From contig CAZEQY010000009.1 in NCBI GenBank assembly GCA_964514655.1, positions 42,155 through 106,154 of the forward strand: 64,000 nucleotides of DNA. Direction: 5' to 3'. Source of the stretch: SZAS-7 sp964514655 (GTDB lineage Bacteria > Chlamydiota > Chlamydiia > Chlamydiales > FEN-1388). Under the pieces are notes generated by a model, which ran no database searches, had not been told where the DNA came from, and worked only from the letters and a program-made list of their open reading frames with translations. The position numbers and the translations under genes were made by a program. Positions 1-8,047 of this stretch are shown piece by piece (positions within the stretch are counted from its first letter, which is position 1; each line of letters starts with the position of its first letter).

Positions 1-1
1 C

Positions 2-700
2 ACTGCAGGCATACGCAAAAAGCAAAAAGAAAAAGAAGTAGTCGAAAAATTTGCCGCCATCAGGACTGAAGGGGCAATAGAACGCTCAGATGTATGTCTA
101 CTTATGGTAGATGCTCTAGAAGGCATAACAACCGAAGAAAAAAAGATCGCAAAAGAAATCGAAGACTCTAAAAAAGCCTGCATCGTCCTCATCAATAAGT
201 GGGACCTTGCAAAAGGCTTTCGCATGGAACACTGCCTTAAAGGTGTTGAAGAAGAAGTCCCCTTTTTGGCGCACTGCCCAAAGCTCTGCATCTCAGCGCT
301 TACAAAACGCAACCTGGACAAGATCTTTTTAGCCATCGACGAAGTACTCAATGCCTACCAGATGCGCATCTCGACAGGCCCATTAAATAAATGCCTTTCT
401 CGCGCAATGCAGCTATATCACCCGCCGGTTTTGGGCGGAAAGCGCCTTCGGGTTTACTACATGACCCAAATTGCTACAAGGCCTCCACACTTTGTTCTCT
501 TCGTAAACTCGCCAAACCTCTGCGAACCGACCTACCAAAAGTACCTCATAAATACGCTACGAGATACATTTGGTTTTAAGGGTGTGCCCTTAGTCTTTCA
601 ACTAAAGCCAAAAGCGCCAATGAAAAAGCGTGGCCAAGCATCTGAAAGCCACTCTTTTGACCGCGATATGCCTCTAGAAGAGTACATGGAAGATCTTTGA
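2..700 (+). CDS. der: GTPase Der (EngA), 3' part only
   Basis: Der is a double-GTPase that acts in 50S ribosome assembly. The window opens inside the second G domain: the frame is open from base 2 and reads TAGIRKK, the tail of the G3 (DTAG) motif, before the first ATG at 104. The G4 motif NKWD and a G5-like SALTK follow. The C-terminal KH-like domain carries the family pattern TRPPHFVLFVNSP and GFKGVPLVF. The first G domain and the true start lie outside the window. The 3' end overlaps the convergent arylsulfotransferase gene by 27 nt. Identification is secure from motif order. Confidence 0.95.
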   Translation, partial: TAGIRKKQKEKEVVEKFAAIRTEGAIERSDVCLLMVDALEGITTEEKKIAKEIEDSKKACIVLINKWDLAKGFRMEHCLKGVEEEVPFLAHCPKLCISALTKRNLDKIFLAIDEVLNAYQMRISTGPLNKCLSRAMQLYHPPVLGGKRLRVYYMTQIATRPPHFVLFVNSPNLCEPTYQKYLINTLRDTFGFKGVPLVFQLKPKAPMKKRGQASESHSFDRDMPLEEYMEDL

Positions 701-2206
701 CACACAAAGCACCTTACCCTTGCTGTCGATAGCCTTTACGAGATAGTAGGGGTATTGGCTCACTTCGATCGCTGTTTCAAACCCAGTTTTTTCTTTACAG
801 GCAATGCACGAAAGCTTGTTGCGAGATGTGCCTGCATAGACTTTCCACGTCTTAGTTTCTGTAGTTCCGTTCCAAGAAACATAGAGAGTGCCCTCATCTA
901 CAACAACTTTTGGGCGATTACAAGGCCTTCCCTTCCAGCAGTGCTTGTAGGCTCTATAGGTATAGTCTGTGCTTGGTATTGCAGCATCGTAGAGAAAATT
1001 TACTGAAGGATCTCCCTCAGTATTTCCCGCCCCTCGAAACTCAGAAAAATACTGCGACTGGCCCCAGCCAACAAACTTATTGCCATTTGGTAAGCTTTGA
1101 GTATTTCCTTGAGAGGCCACTGAGATGTTGGGATCATGATAGTAGGAACGATAAAGATTTGCCGTCATTGTGCCAAAATCGAGCTTGAGCATCAAACCGT
1201 GCGATGGCGGAATTGTTGTAGAGCCGTCAGAGTTATCGTCAAACATGCTAATTACGTTATTAGGCAAAAAACGAGCATCATGCTGCCAAGAAAATTCAGC
1301 TCCAGACGCAATTGTAAAGTCACTTTGCTTGCCACCAAGGCGCCATATGATGTTGCCTGTTGGCTTGTTTATCTTGTAGATTGTCCACATGCTTCTAGAA
1401 GAGAGTATGATATCATCTTCACTTTCTGTAAGGCCGATAGAATTACAGTGATAGGCATCCCAGACGCTCCCGGAAGATGCTGATTCATACGAATCAAATA
1501 GTGATATATGTTCTAAAGCATCCCAAAAAAACAAAAGTTCATTTGTCTCTAAATCAATCTCCTGGATTGCAAAATCCTGCACATAGCCATTTGCAGGGCC
1601 ACCATATGGTGTTAGGTCCATCGGCACAACCTGTGTGGATAGAAGTAGGGCCGTGTTCTTTGGAGTTATAAGAAATTCATGAATATCTGACGTAAACCCA
1701 CGCTTAGCACTAACCGTTTTTATCACCTTGTACCTGTCGTTAAGGATGTAGTAGCAAGAACCTGGCTCTGATGATCCTCCCGGCACATTTGTATAAGCTG
1801 GCGGCGTAGCAAGCGTTCCCTGCCAGAATGTCAGCACATTTTTGCCCTTATATGTCTGGACGCGAAAGTCTGTATTCATCAAGTTAGGGCTAGCTAAAGC
1901 TCGAAACCAGATTGGATTACCCTCGCTATCCATGATCAAAGAGCCTGGCTGACCATACATGGCATCCTCAGAAAACCCATAAGGTGCAATAAAAATGTGC
2001 CCAGGCGCACATCCTGGCTCATTCTTATTAACGACAATCTTTAATGGATGCAAATTCGGCTCTGTAACAAAACTCCACACCTCAGGCGAATCAACAATTG
2101 GTGAAGGCGTAACATAACCGGTATTTGATGGATAAGGCACCTCGCCACACTTTGCAAAAAGAGCCCCCGCATACACGAGCGCCACCACAAAAAAGCTCCT
2201 CATCAT
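674..2206 (-). CDS. Exported arylsulfotransferase (ASST)-like protein
   Basis: A 510-residue protein with an N-terminal signal peptide (MMRSFFVVALVYAGALFA). The body resembles the Arylsulfotran_2/ASST beta-propeller family: GNPIWFR, a central SDIHEFLITP, AYHCNSIGL, GNIIWRLGGK and SWQHDARFLP. Family members transfer sulfate between phenolic compounds, and the bacterial enzymes are periplasmic. The H-D and R-L-G-G blocks match the family layout, but I cannot confirm the catalytic histidine by eye. The start is the first of two adjacent ATGs, with an AAGGAG ribosome site 7-8 nt upstream. It is convergent with der and probably transcribed alone from a promoter overlapping a nested dyad at 2210-2248. 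Substrate unknown. Confidence 0.7.
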   Translation of the reverse strand: MMRSFFVVALVYAGALFAKCGEVPYPSNTGYVTPSPIVDSPEVWSFVTEPNLHPLKIVVNKNEPGCAPGHIFIAPYGFSEDAMYGQPGSLIMDSEGNPIWFRALASPNLMNTDFRVQTYKGKNVLTFWQGTLATPPAYTNVPGGSSEPGSCYYILNDRYKVIKTVSAKRGFTSDIHEFLITPKNTALLLSTQVVPMDLTPYGGPANGYVQDFAIQEIDLETNELLFFWDALEHISLFDSYESASSGSVWDAYHCNSIGLTESEDDIILSSRSMWTIYKINKPTGNIIWRLGGKQSDFTIASGAEFSWQHDARFLPNNVISMFDDNSDGSTTIPPSHGLMLKLDFGTMTANLYRSYYHDPNISVASQGNTQSLPNGNKFVGWGQSQYFSEFRGAGNTEGDPSVNFLYDAAIPSTDYTYRAYKHCWKGRPCNRPKVVVDEGTLYVSWNGTTETKTWKVYAGTSRNKLSCIACKEKTGFETAIEVSQYPYYLVKAIDSKGKVLCVSKIFHVLF

Positions 2207-2209
2207 CCT

Positions 2210-2262
2210 AAAACTCCTTCTATAACCCTTCTCGTTATAATGAGTTTTAAAATTTACAGCAA
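2210..2262 (-). promoter_or_regulatory. Promoter and nested inverted repeat upstream of the arylsulfotransferase gene
   Basis: On the minus strand TTGCTG (2262-2257) is followed after 17 nt by TATAAC (2239-2234), a plausible sigma-70 promoter with a weak -35. Two perfect inverted repeats are nested here: AAAACTC/GAGTTTT (2210-2216 with 2242-2248) and TATAAC/GTTATA (2221-2226 with 2234-2239). The inner arm coincides with the -10 box, and the outer right arm runs into the AAGGAG ribosome site. It could be an operator or an RNA hairpin covering the ribosome site. The same hairpin could also end transcription from the upstream minus-strand gene. Confidence 0.45.
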
Positions 2263-2266
2263 GATC

Positions 2267-3169
2267 CTAGAGTTTATCGGAATCAAGCCAATGAGCAAAA
2301 GAGCTGCCAAGCACATAGCCCCCACAAGCACCCACACAGCCACCGAAATAGTTAGCGATACTCAAAATAGAAATAGGCACATCGCCATAGCTTGCTACTT
2401 TTGCAAATGAGGCTAAGGCCTTAGCGCCTTCAAGACTCAAGATTTTGGCCTGGTTAGCTTCTTGAGCATTGGCTGCCAGGGCATTTACAGCGCCCTCTAG
2501 CACGCCATGACTTTTTATATTTACATCTCGCGCTTTTACAAGTAGGGCATCAATAGCAGCTAGGTGAGCTCGCACAGCAGAATCATTACTTGTAGGCAAG
2601 TTGCTGAGATCTAAAGGTTGAGGAACGCCATCCTTAACATGCTCTGAGAGCATTGAAGCAGCTTCGTTAAATAGAGCTTGTTGTGTACTTTGGCTTCTCT
2701 CAAAAAATACGACATAATTTTGCGCAAGGTTGGTGGTATAAAATCCTAAGAAAAACCCGGCGACAGCACCTATTTTGGGACACCAGTACAATAGCCTTTC
2801 TCTACCCAAAACACTAACAATATACCCTTTCTTTGTAGGTGTAGGCGAAACGAGCGGCAAAGCCTCTTTTTTCTTTTTGGCGATAAGCCTAGGACTTTTT
2901 CTCAGAGGCTTGCTAACAACAGTAGTCACTTCATCCGTAGTTTTCGTGATGACTATAACCGTAGATTTTTCGCGCTTTTGCACGTAGTGTTCAGTCATCA
3001 GGCGAAATACGGCAGTTGCCGTACACATAGCCACTGGCAAAGAAAAAATCGCTGTGAGAATAGTCAGGACTATTATTACTGCTTTTTCTCTTTGCCTTAT
3101 CGTCTTAAAATCGCGATTTGCATAGTGGCGCGCTGATACGGGATTAAAGTACGAGCTTGTAGGATGCAT
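2267..3169 (-). CDS. Hypothetical membrane protein, second gene of a pair
   Basis: I do not recognise this 300-residue protein. I start it at the ATG at 3169, because a GGGGG ribosome site lies just upstream and this ATG is 2 nt past the stop of the preceding gene. The longer frame would need a TTG at 3238 inside that gene. Visible: a hydrophobic helix near residues 28-55, a basic segment (RKSPRLIAKKKKE), a second hydrophobic stretch (GAVAGFFLGFYTTNLAQ), an alanine-rich helical region, and a glycine-rich hydrophobic C-terminus (YFGGCVGACGGYVLGSS). It looks co-transcribed with the 330-residue gene. A secreted inclusion-membrane-type protein is possible but unproven. Confidence 0.6.
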   Translation of the reverse strand: MHPTSSYFNPVSARHYANRDFKTIRQREKAVIIVLTILTAIFSLPVAMCTATAVFRLMTEHYVQKREKSTVIVITKTTDEVTTVVSKPLRKSPRLIAKKKKEALPLVSPTPTKKGYIVSVLGRERLLYWCPKIGAVAGFFLGFYTTNLAQNYVVFFERSQSTQQALFNEAASMLSEHVKDGVPQPLDLSNLPTSNDSAVRAHLAAIDALLVKARDVNIKSHGVLEGAVNALAANAQEANQAKILSLEGAKALASFAKVASYGDVPISILSIANYFGGCVGACGGYVLGSSFAHWLDSDKL

Positions 3170-3171
3170 AT

Positions 3172-4164
3172 TTACCCCCACAACGTTCTTATGCCAAGGC
3201 CCACGACCTTTGCTGCATATTTTGAAGCTACCGCACAAAGACCGATTCCTGCAGCCTGTAGAAGTCCAGTACCATATGTTGCGACATAGACCGCAGAAGC
3301 TATACCCAAAAGGTTCCCTATAGCACGTGCTTTTGAATCATCAGCATTACATATATGCCTAGAAATAGTCGCCCCTGCATCTCTAACCAAAATACCAACT
3401 CCTACGCTAGCGCTCACAGATGCAAGGAAGCTAAGAGACTGCTCAGCAAGAGAATAGTCCTTCCATGCACCTGATAGGCTGTGCGTGTCAGGAAGCGTGG
3501 TACAAAACACACGGAGCTTTGTAAGAAAATCCTGCCCTTTCATTGCATTATATGCCTGCTCCATAGGCTCAGAAAGCTTTGTAAAATAGGACACAAAGTT
3601 TGCACAGACATCTAAACCTGCACTCTTAGACTTTGCAAGTGCAAGTTCTTCTATGAGTATTTGTAATCGAGCTTGATAAGCTACCTTATCGCTAAGACTA
3701 GAATCCTTTATAAGTTCTTTAATGTGCGATATGGCTTGGCCAAGGTCTATAACATTTGCTGAAGCCTCCGCGAGCTGTTCTACGCAGCGCTTACTGATCT
3801 CGCTTAGCTTATCTAGAAAAATTTTATGAGCATGAATATTGGCTGCTAAGGTAACTATGTAACGATCTAAAAAACCTGCAAAAATCGACATGCCAACAGC
3901 ACCATTTGACCCAACTTTTACAAGTGAATCTGTTATGTCAGCGATCGACTTAGCCTTAGGGTCAAAATAGGTTATCTTTGGGCTTTTACCCGTAGTGTTT
4001 ATATCGCCTAAAACAATCTGTTCAACAGCTTGCTGGTAGTGTACGTTATCTCCATAGGTAAGCTCCACAACCCTGCCATAGCCATAATCAAGTCGTACAC
4101 CACCTAGTGTATCTTGAATTGGAGGCTGCTTGCCACTTTCCAAATGAAAGGCGACTATGTTCAT
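3172..4164 (-). CDS. Hypothetical protein, first gene of a pair
   Basis: A 330-residue protein I do not recognise. The N-terminus is polar (MNIVAFHLESGKQPP) and without signal peptide. The middle is helical with mixed charge, and the last third is hydrophobic and glycine/alanine-rich, so membrane insertion is plausible. The ATG has an AGGGG ribosome site and an excellent promoter just upstream (TTGAAA, 17 nt, TATAAT), so this starts a transcription unit separate from the patatin gene behind it. The following gene begins 2 nt past its stop, and the two are probably translated together. Function unknown; the neighbouring patatin and the absence of metabolic domains make an effector-like role a reasonable guess only. 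Confidence 0.6.
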   Translation of the reverse strand: MNIVAFHLESGKQPPIQDTLGGVRLDYGYGRVVELTYGDNVHYQQAVEQIVLGDINTTGKSPKITYFDPKAKSIADITDSLVKVGSNGAVGMSIFAGFLDRYIVTLAANIHAHKIFLDKLSEISKRCVEQLAEASANVIDLGQAISHIKELIKDSSLSDKVAYQARLQILIEELALAKSKSAGLDVCANFVSYFTKLSEPMEQAYNAMKGQDFLTKLRVFCTTLPDTHSLSGAWKDYSLAEQSLSFLASVSASVGVGILVRDAGATISRHICNADDSKARAIGNLLGIASAVYVATYGTGLLQAAGIGLCAVASKYAAKVVGLGIRTLWG

Positions 4165-4168
4165 AAAG

Positions 4169-4217
4169 AACCCCTAGTTAAAAATAATATTATATACTGC
4201 TAGGGGTTATTTTTCAA
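4169..4217 (-). promoter_or_regulatory. Consensus promoter flanked by a 9-bp inverted repeat
   Basis: On the minus strand TTGAAA (4217-4212) and TATAAT (4194-4189) are separated by exactly 17 nt, close to the sigma-70 consensus. A perfect 9-bp inverted repeat, AACCCCTAG/CTAGGGGTT (4169-4177 and 4200-4208), brackets the -10 box. The gene-proximal arm includes the AGGGG ribosome site. This layout fits an operator or an RNA structure controlling the 330/300-residue gene pair. It is not a good terminator because no T-run follows. Confidence 0.6.
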
Positions 4218-4221
4218 GTAT

Positions 4222-5565
4222 TTATTTATACGAATCTAAGCGCGCAACGAGATTTGCTCTTAGTTCTTGGGGAACATGCGCTAGGAGCTCCTCTTGGGAG
4301 GCAAAGTACCTGTAGATGGCTTCGCATTCGCGATTTTTTAGGTATTCTAGGCACTGAGCTTTGCCGCTTTGGATGTAGGCTTGCTCGTGCTTTTTGGCTT
4401 TTACAAAGTCTGTCGCCTTGAGGTCCACAAGTAACGGAATACAGCGCGAGCTATAGCGTGTACGCATTTCTTCAAGCCTGTCGCTTCGCGTAAGCGTGTT
4501 GCGCTCCGTTGTGTTAATTTTGCCAAGACGTTTAGCTACGACATCTCGCACAAGGCGCTCTATTCGACTATGAGGATTATATATCGCCTTTTTAGGTTTT
4601 ACTTCATGAAAGGGAGACTGCTCGTGGGCTTTTCTGCCTGTTTCATCAAAAATCAATGCAAGGGTCTGCAAGTTTTGGCCATCATCGCCCGCATGCATCA
4701 TCTTGTCGTTTTCTAGCACGACTACAGGAATGTTATCTAAATAGCCTCCATCAACAAACGTTACAGGATGATTGTGTGGATAGCCTGGCAGAAGGTCATT
4801 ACCATCTATCTCAACAGCTTGCAAAATACCCGGCAAAGATGCTGAAGCCCTACAGGCAAGTGCAATTTCAAGGTTTGGTGTGTTATTGTGGTCAAAGTAG
4901 TAGGTCTTCCCCGTTTCGCGACATGTCGCAGTAACAATCAGCTCCTTATATTTTTTAGGATCTTGCATATGTAGCTCATGGAGCATAGCAAAGGTAACCG
5001 GCCCCTTTAGGCCTGTTGCAGCCTCAAGGTGCGTACGTATAAAGGCAAGTAATGGGTTGCCATCTTTATACAATGGGCCATAGCCTTTTCCAAGAAGCGC
5101 TTTAAAGTTTTCGCTACTTGTAGCTTTGATTAACTCTTCAGCCGTTATGCCCGCTGCCAATAAGCTTGCAGTAAGAGCCCCTACTGATGAGCCTGCAATC
5201 ACCTCTAGCTGTTCTTTAAATGAAATGCCATTTTCTTGATGTTCTTCAAATGCCTGAACAGCACCAAGAAGAATCACCCCCTTTGCGCCGCCTCCGCTAA
5301 TTACAAGGTTCTTTATGGCAGGAGCAGGAGAAATATAGGTATATGTGCCATCTGTAGGGGTATAAATAATAGAGTGTGTAGGCGAAAGCTCTATTTCAAT
5401 TCGTTTAGTTTTTTTTATAACTTCAAGCGGTGCACTAGTTGATTTTTGAGGAGCACTAATCCCTAAAAGCGACTTTGCAACCTGAGAGACCTTTGTCTTA
5501 AATGACTTAGCTGCCGCAGCAAAATTTGCTACAGTACCACGTAAAGAGTGTAAACTTACCTGCAT
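4222..5565 (-). CDS. Patatin-like phospholipase
   Basis: Patatin-family lipid acyl hydrolase, about 447 residues. The serine-aspartate dyad elements are all present: oxyanion loop GGGAKG (about residues 91-96), nucleophile elbow GSSVG (Ser at about 127) and the catalytic Asp in DGGYLDNIP. I start at the ATG at 5565, which has GAGG just upstream; a longer frame would begin at a TTG that is itself the -35 box. There is no signal peptide. The roughly 80 residues before the patatin fold are basic and alanine/lysine-rich. Patatins of intracellular bacteria are often delivered into hosts, which is a possibility here, not something the sequence shows. Confidence 0.9.
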   Translation of the reverse strand: MQVSLHSLRGTVANFAAAAKSFKTKVSQVAKSLLGISAPQKSTSAPLEVIKKTKRIEIELSPTHSIIYTPTDGTYTYISPAPAIKNLVISGGGAKGVILLGAVQAFEEHQENGISFKEQLEVIAGSSVGALTASLLAAGITAEELIKATSSENFKALLGKGYGPLYKDGNPLLAFIRTHLEAATGLKGPVTFAMLHELHMQDPKKYKELIVTATCRETGKTYYFDHNNTPNLEIALACRASASLPGILQAVEIDGNDLLPGYPHNHPVTFVDGGYLDNIPVVVLENDKMMHAGDDGQNLQTLALIFDETGRKAHEQSPFHEVKPKKAIYNPHSRIERLVRDVVAKRLGKINTTERNTLTRSDRLEEMRTRYSSRCIPLLVDLKATDFVKAKKHEQAYIQSGKAQCLEYLKNRECEAIYRYFASQEELLAHVPQELRANLVARLDSYK

Positions 5566-5586
5566 GCCCGCCTCATTAAAAAACAA

Positions 5587-5616
5587 AATATACCATAATA
5601 ACCGCTTACTTGTCAA
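5587..5616 (-). promoter_or_regulatory. Promoter of the patatin gene
   Basis: On the minus strand TTGACA (5616-5611) is followed after 18 nt by TATATT (5592-5587). The ATG at 5565 lies about 20 nt beyond the -10, giving a short leader with GAGG as ribosome site. Confidence 0.6.
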
Positions 5617-5647
5617 CTCTAAAAACTCCCCTTATTAAAGAAATAAA

Positions 5648-5699
5648 TTGACAATTCGGCCGGAAATTTGTATTATTAGGTTGAGGGGTTTTGCCCCTC
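5648..5699 (+). promoter_or_regulatory. Promoter and leader hairpin of the DUF378 gene
   Basis: TTGACA (5648-5653), 17 nt, TATTAT (5671-5676) is a near-consensus promoter. The short leader then holds a GAGGGG/CCCCTC hairpin (5683-5699) with a 5-nt loop, ending 16 nt before the ATG. No T-run follows, so it may stabilise the transcript or affect translation rather than terminate. Confidence 0.6.
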
Positions 5700-5715
5700 C
5701 AACTTTGGGGGTTAT

Positions 5716-5934
5716 ATGTTGAAACATGCATGCCTAATTTGCAAGATCGTTGGAGCGATTGCAATCATAGGCGCCCTAAACTGGGGCCTTGTAGGCTTCT
5801 TTAGTTTTAACCTAGTAGACTATCTTTTTGGCGTAGGATCGATTGCCTCCCATGTTATCTATAGCGTGGTTGGATTATCGGGACTTGCCCTTTTAGGTAG
5901 CTACTTTATGGCTTGCCCACTTTGCAAAAAGTGA
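5716..5934 (+). CDS. DUF378 family small membrane protein
   Basis: A 72-residue protein with the DUF378 signature NWGLVGFF and a two-helix membrane layout (IVGAIAIIGALNWGLVGFF; VIYSVVGLSGLALLGSYF). Cys pairs flank it at both ends (CLIC near the N-terminus, CPLCKK at the C-terminus). Family length and pattern match well, but the family has no assigned function. The ATG follows a GGGGG ribosome site, the gene has its own promoter, and it ends in a strong terminator, so it is monocistronic. Confidence 0.85.
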   Translation: MLKHACLICKIVGAIAIIGALNWGLVGFFSFNLVDYLFGVGSIASHVIYSVVGLSGLALLGSYFMACPLCKK

Positions 5935-5941
5935 AAAACAG

Positions 5942-5967
5942 GGCGCCATGTTACTCATGGCGCCTTT
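5942..5967 (+). terminator. Rho-independent terminator after the DUF378 gene
   Basis: A 9-bp perfect stem GGCGCCATG/CATGGCGCC with a TTACT loop is followed by TTT, 8 nt after the DUF378 stop codon. Confidence 0.75.
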
Positions 5968-5989
5968 CTGATCCTTGAGAGGCATTTGT

Positions 5990-6274
5990 ATGTCTGCCGT
6001 TGAGATATACCCATTCAAGTTCAGGAGTTGGTTTTTTACAAGCCTGCTATCGACCGATCTAGAATTTTTACATGACATGACTGTTCATATTGCAGCCCTC
6101 GTTCGGCTGTTAGTCAGACAAGCCTCCAGAGGAAAAAGTTACAAAAAGTATTCCCCAAGACTTCAAAAAAAAGCACCCTCAACTAAAAAGCCACCTGGTG
6201 ACCCTACCAAGTATGAACCTGGAAGCTTTGTCATGTGGCGCTCGCAAGATCTCTATCATGAGGGAGATAACTGA
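5990..6274 (+). CDS. Hypothetical small basic protein
   Basis: A 94-residue frame not resembling a family I know. I use the ATG at 5990 because GAGAGG lies 7 nt upstream; the longer frame would start at a TTG that contains this ribosome site. The sequence has a short hydrophobic stretch (MTVHIAALVRLLV), then a strongly basic Lys/Ser/Pro segment, then GSFVMWRSQDLY. It lies directly after a terminator and I see no clear promoter. It could be a real small basic protein or a chance frame. Confidence 0.4.
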   Translation: MSAVEIYPFKFRSWFFTSLLSTDLEFLHDMTVHIAALVRLLVRQASRGKSYKKYSPRLQKKAPSTKKPPGDPTKYEPGSFVMWRSQDLYHEGDN

Positions 6275-6279
6275 CCTAA

Positions 6280-6546
6280 CTACTTTTCCATTTGAAGTTC
6301 TGGCTCCATAAGTTCAAACTGAAGCTCATCATAATCATCAAGTGCCTGAGGGCTTTCTTGTTGAGAATTTCGCTGCTGCTCGCGGTTTTGATACTGGCGT
6401 TCTAGATACTCATTTTCTTGTTGTCGGTTTTCATATTGTCGCCTTTCATATTCCCGCTCATCTTGTGCTCTATCATATTCATCCGATAAAAGCACTTGGG
6501 TGCAACATAATATCCACACTGCTATATGGGCTAATTTACTAGTCAT
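6280..6546 (-). CDS. Small exported Gln/Glu/Arg-rich coiled-coil protein
   Basis: 88 residues: a signal peptide (KLAHIAVWILCCTQVLLS) followed by a highly charged, low-complexity region rich in Glu, Arg, Tyr, Asn and Gln (repeating short REYE/RQYENR/NEYLERQYQ-like units) and an acidic end. The ATG has GAGGA just upstream. The composition predicts one long helix or a disordered periplasmic protein. A Cys pair sits inside the signal region, so lipoprotein processing is conceivable, but there is no clear lipobox. Function unknown. Confidence 0.6.
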   Translation of the reverse strand: MTSKLAHIAVWILCCTQVLLSDEYDRAQDEREYERRQYENRQQENEYLERQYQNREQQRNSQQESPQALDDYDELQFELMEPELQMEK

Positions 6547-6771
6547 TTAGATTCCTCGAATATTTTCGCATTCATCGCAGGTTGCAATAAATATGTCAAA
6601 CATTTTGCTCGGACTCTATTTCAGCACGGCATAATAGAGATTCAACAAGTTCGTTATAGGTTTGAGTTTCGAGATCGCCATCAGCCAGTTACATTACAAT
6701 GTATTTCTAAAAATCCTTGCGCCATTTTTGCTGTTTTTGTTAAAAAGATTCTCTGATCAAAGGAGAAAAAG

Positions 6772-7191
6772 ATGAGTATCCCACAACTATATGTCGACCG
6801 CCTAATAACAGGCCCAGTCAATGGTTTTTATCCAAACCCACTTTCAAGACCAAAAGAAGCAACTGATGACATGGTTACTGTAGCAGAAGCCGTTGTAGAT
6901 GCCTTGATGGCAAGTGGCCATATGTGTGGATGGGGTGGCGATCGCTCTTTAGAGTTTAAAGCTACCGCAGTGGTCGACTTGCTAAATCATTTTGTAGATT
7001 TTGCTTATTCCGGTAAAAGAATACATCCAAATTACGTCAGAAACAACGCAAGCAATATGGATATGTATTCCTCAGTAGGCGCAGCGATTATCAATCAATA
7101 TGCAAGATATCTTGGATATTCAATCACATGGAAAGCAATAGAACACCCTTATGTAGTATCTGTCGAAGAGCTTCCTAAAGCTAGCCTTTAA
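6772..7191 (+). CDS. Hypothetical protein, 139 residues
   Basis: A well-formed small gene with AAAGGAG upstream of its ATG. The protein is soluble, with no signal peptide. It shows a Trp/Gly motif (GHMCGWGGDRSLEFKA) and a helical middle (VVDLLNHFVDFAY). I recognise no family. The 225 nt before it contain no gene that I can support and no convincing promoter. Confidence 0.6.
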   Translation: MSIPQLYVDRLITGPVNGFYPNPLSRPKEATDDMVTVAEAVVDALMASGHMCGWGGDRSLEFKATAVVDLLNHFVDFAYSGKRIHPNYVRNNASNMDMYSSVGAAIINQYARYLGYSITWKAIEHPYVVSVEELPKASL

Positions 7192-7229
7192 AGGTATAAT
7201 AAAGCTATTCTTACCATTAGCAGAACGCA

Positions 7230-7589
7230 TTATGTTGATTTTTTCACTATCTCTGATTTGAGCATCATTGGTCCAAATCCTGGGACTTTGGCGTCGATAT
7301 TATGACCGTTGACAGGATCTGTAATGCGTATCCCTTTTACTTTGGTTCCCGCTTTAATAACAGAAGAAGTGCCTTTGATTTTGATATCTTTGATAATAGT
7401 TACGCTATCACCATCGCTGAGGATATTTCCGTGGGCATCTTTTACAAGAGCGGTGCCTTCAACGACTTCAGGATCTTGTTCTTTTGACCATTCATGAGCA
7501 CATTCGGGGCAAACATACAAATTTCTATCTTCGTACGTATATTCAGAGCCGCATTTAGGACAACTTGGTAAATTTTCCAAAATTCTCAC
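7230..7589 (-). CDS. yjdM: YjdM/PhnA-type zinc-ribbon protein
   Basis: 119 residues with an N-terminal zinc ribbon (CPKCGSEYTYED, then CPECAHEW) and the conserved YjdM C-terminal beta domain: DGDSVTIIKDIKIKG, VIKAGTKVKGIRI, GHNIDAKVPGFGPMMLKSE. The family was named for the E. coli phn region but is not needed for phosphonate use, and its role is unclear. Length and motif order match the family. A small insertion (TDPVNG) precedes the HNID block. It stands alone, convergent with the gene before it. Confidence 0.9.
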   Translation of the reverse strand: MRILENLPSCPKCGSEYTYEDRNLYVCPECAHEWSKEQDPEVVEGTALVKDAHGNILSDGDSVTIIKDIKIKGTSSVIKAGTKVKGIRITDPVNGHNIDAKVPGFGPMMLKSEIVKKST

Positions 7590-7693
7590 TCCTTCTTTGT
7601 TTTATGGACAGCATATCACAGCCGTTCATTGTTTGTCACTTGAGCCTATATCAAAATTTTGCTTCTCTAGATAGCAGTAGCGGTTAGATAAAG

Positions 7694-7888
7694 TTAAGTC
7701 GAGCTAACATCTTTCCAATTAAGCCGGGAGTAATTTTTGGATTTTGTAGTTTTATGCGTGCAACTTTTGACTGCTTCTTGTCCTAAAATTACACAAGGAA
7801 TAGCCATAGCACCTGCACTAATAGCTCCGGTTACCCCTACTGCTGCATAGCCTGCAAATTTAGCAACAGCTATCATTGTTGACACCAT
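7694..7888 (-). CDS. Small hydrophobic protein
   Basis: 64 residues: a glycine/alanine-rich hydrophobic segment (residues about 5-35, one or two membrane helices) followed by a short basic tail (HKTTKSKNYSRLNWK). The ATG has an AAGGAG site 9 nt upstream, which supports a real gene. The single compact hydrophobic segment with a basic tail resembles many small toxin-like or membrane peptides, but no antitoxin or antisense RNA is evident. No family recognised. Confidence 0.5.
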   Translation of the reverse strand: MVSTMIAVAKFAGYAAVGVTGAISAGAMAIPCVILGQEAVKSCTHKTTKSKNYSRLNWKDVSST

Positions 7889-8047
7889 AAATCCATCTCC
7901 TTTAATTGACTTTTGGGAGAGAAAACGTCGTAATGATTACGGTATTTTGCCTGAACATTTTGCTGTGTAAAAAATTCCCAAAAAAGGCATAGACAAGGAA
8001 ACTAGCACATTCATAGCTAGTAAATTTTTAAATGAGAAGGGTGAGTT

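Noticed and set aside
3170..3238. Longer N-terminus for the 300-residue membrane protein
   Set aside because: It needs a TTG inside the preceding gene; the ATG at 3169 has GGGGG upstream and follows the preceding stop by 2 nt.
5566..5616. Upstream TTG start for the patatin gene
   Set aside because: The TTG is part of a TTGACA -35 box with TATATT 18 nt later; the ATG at 5565 has a ribosome site.
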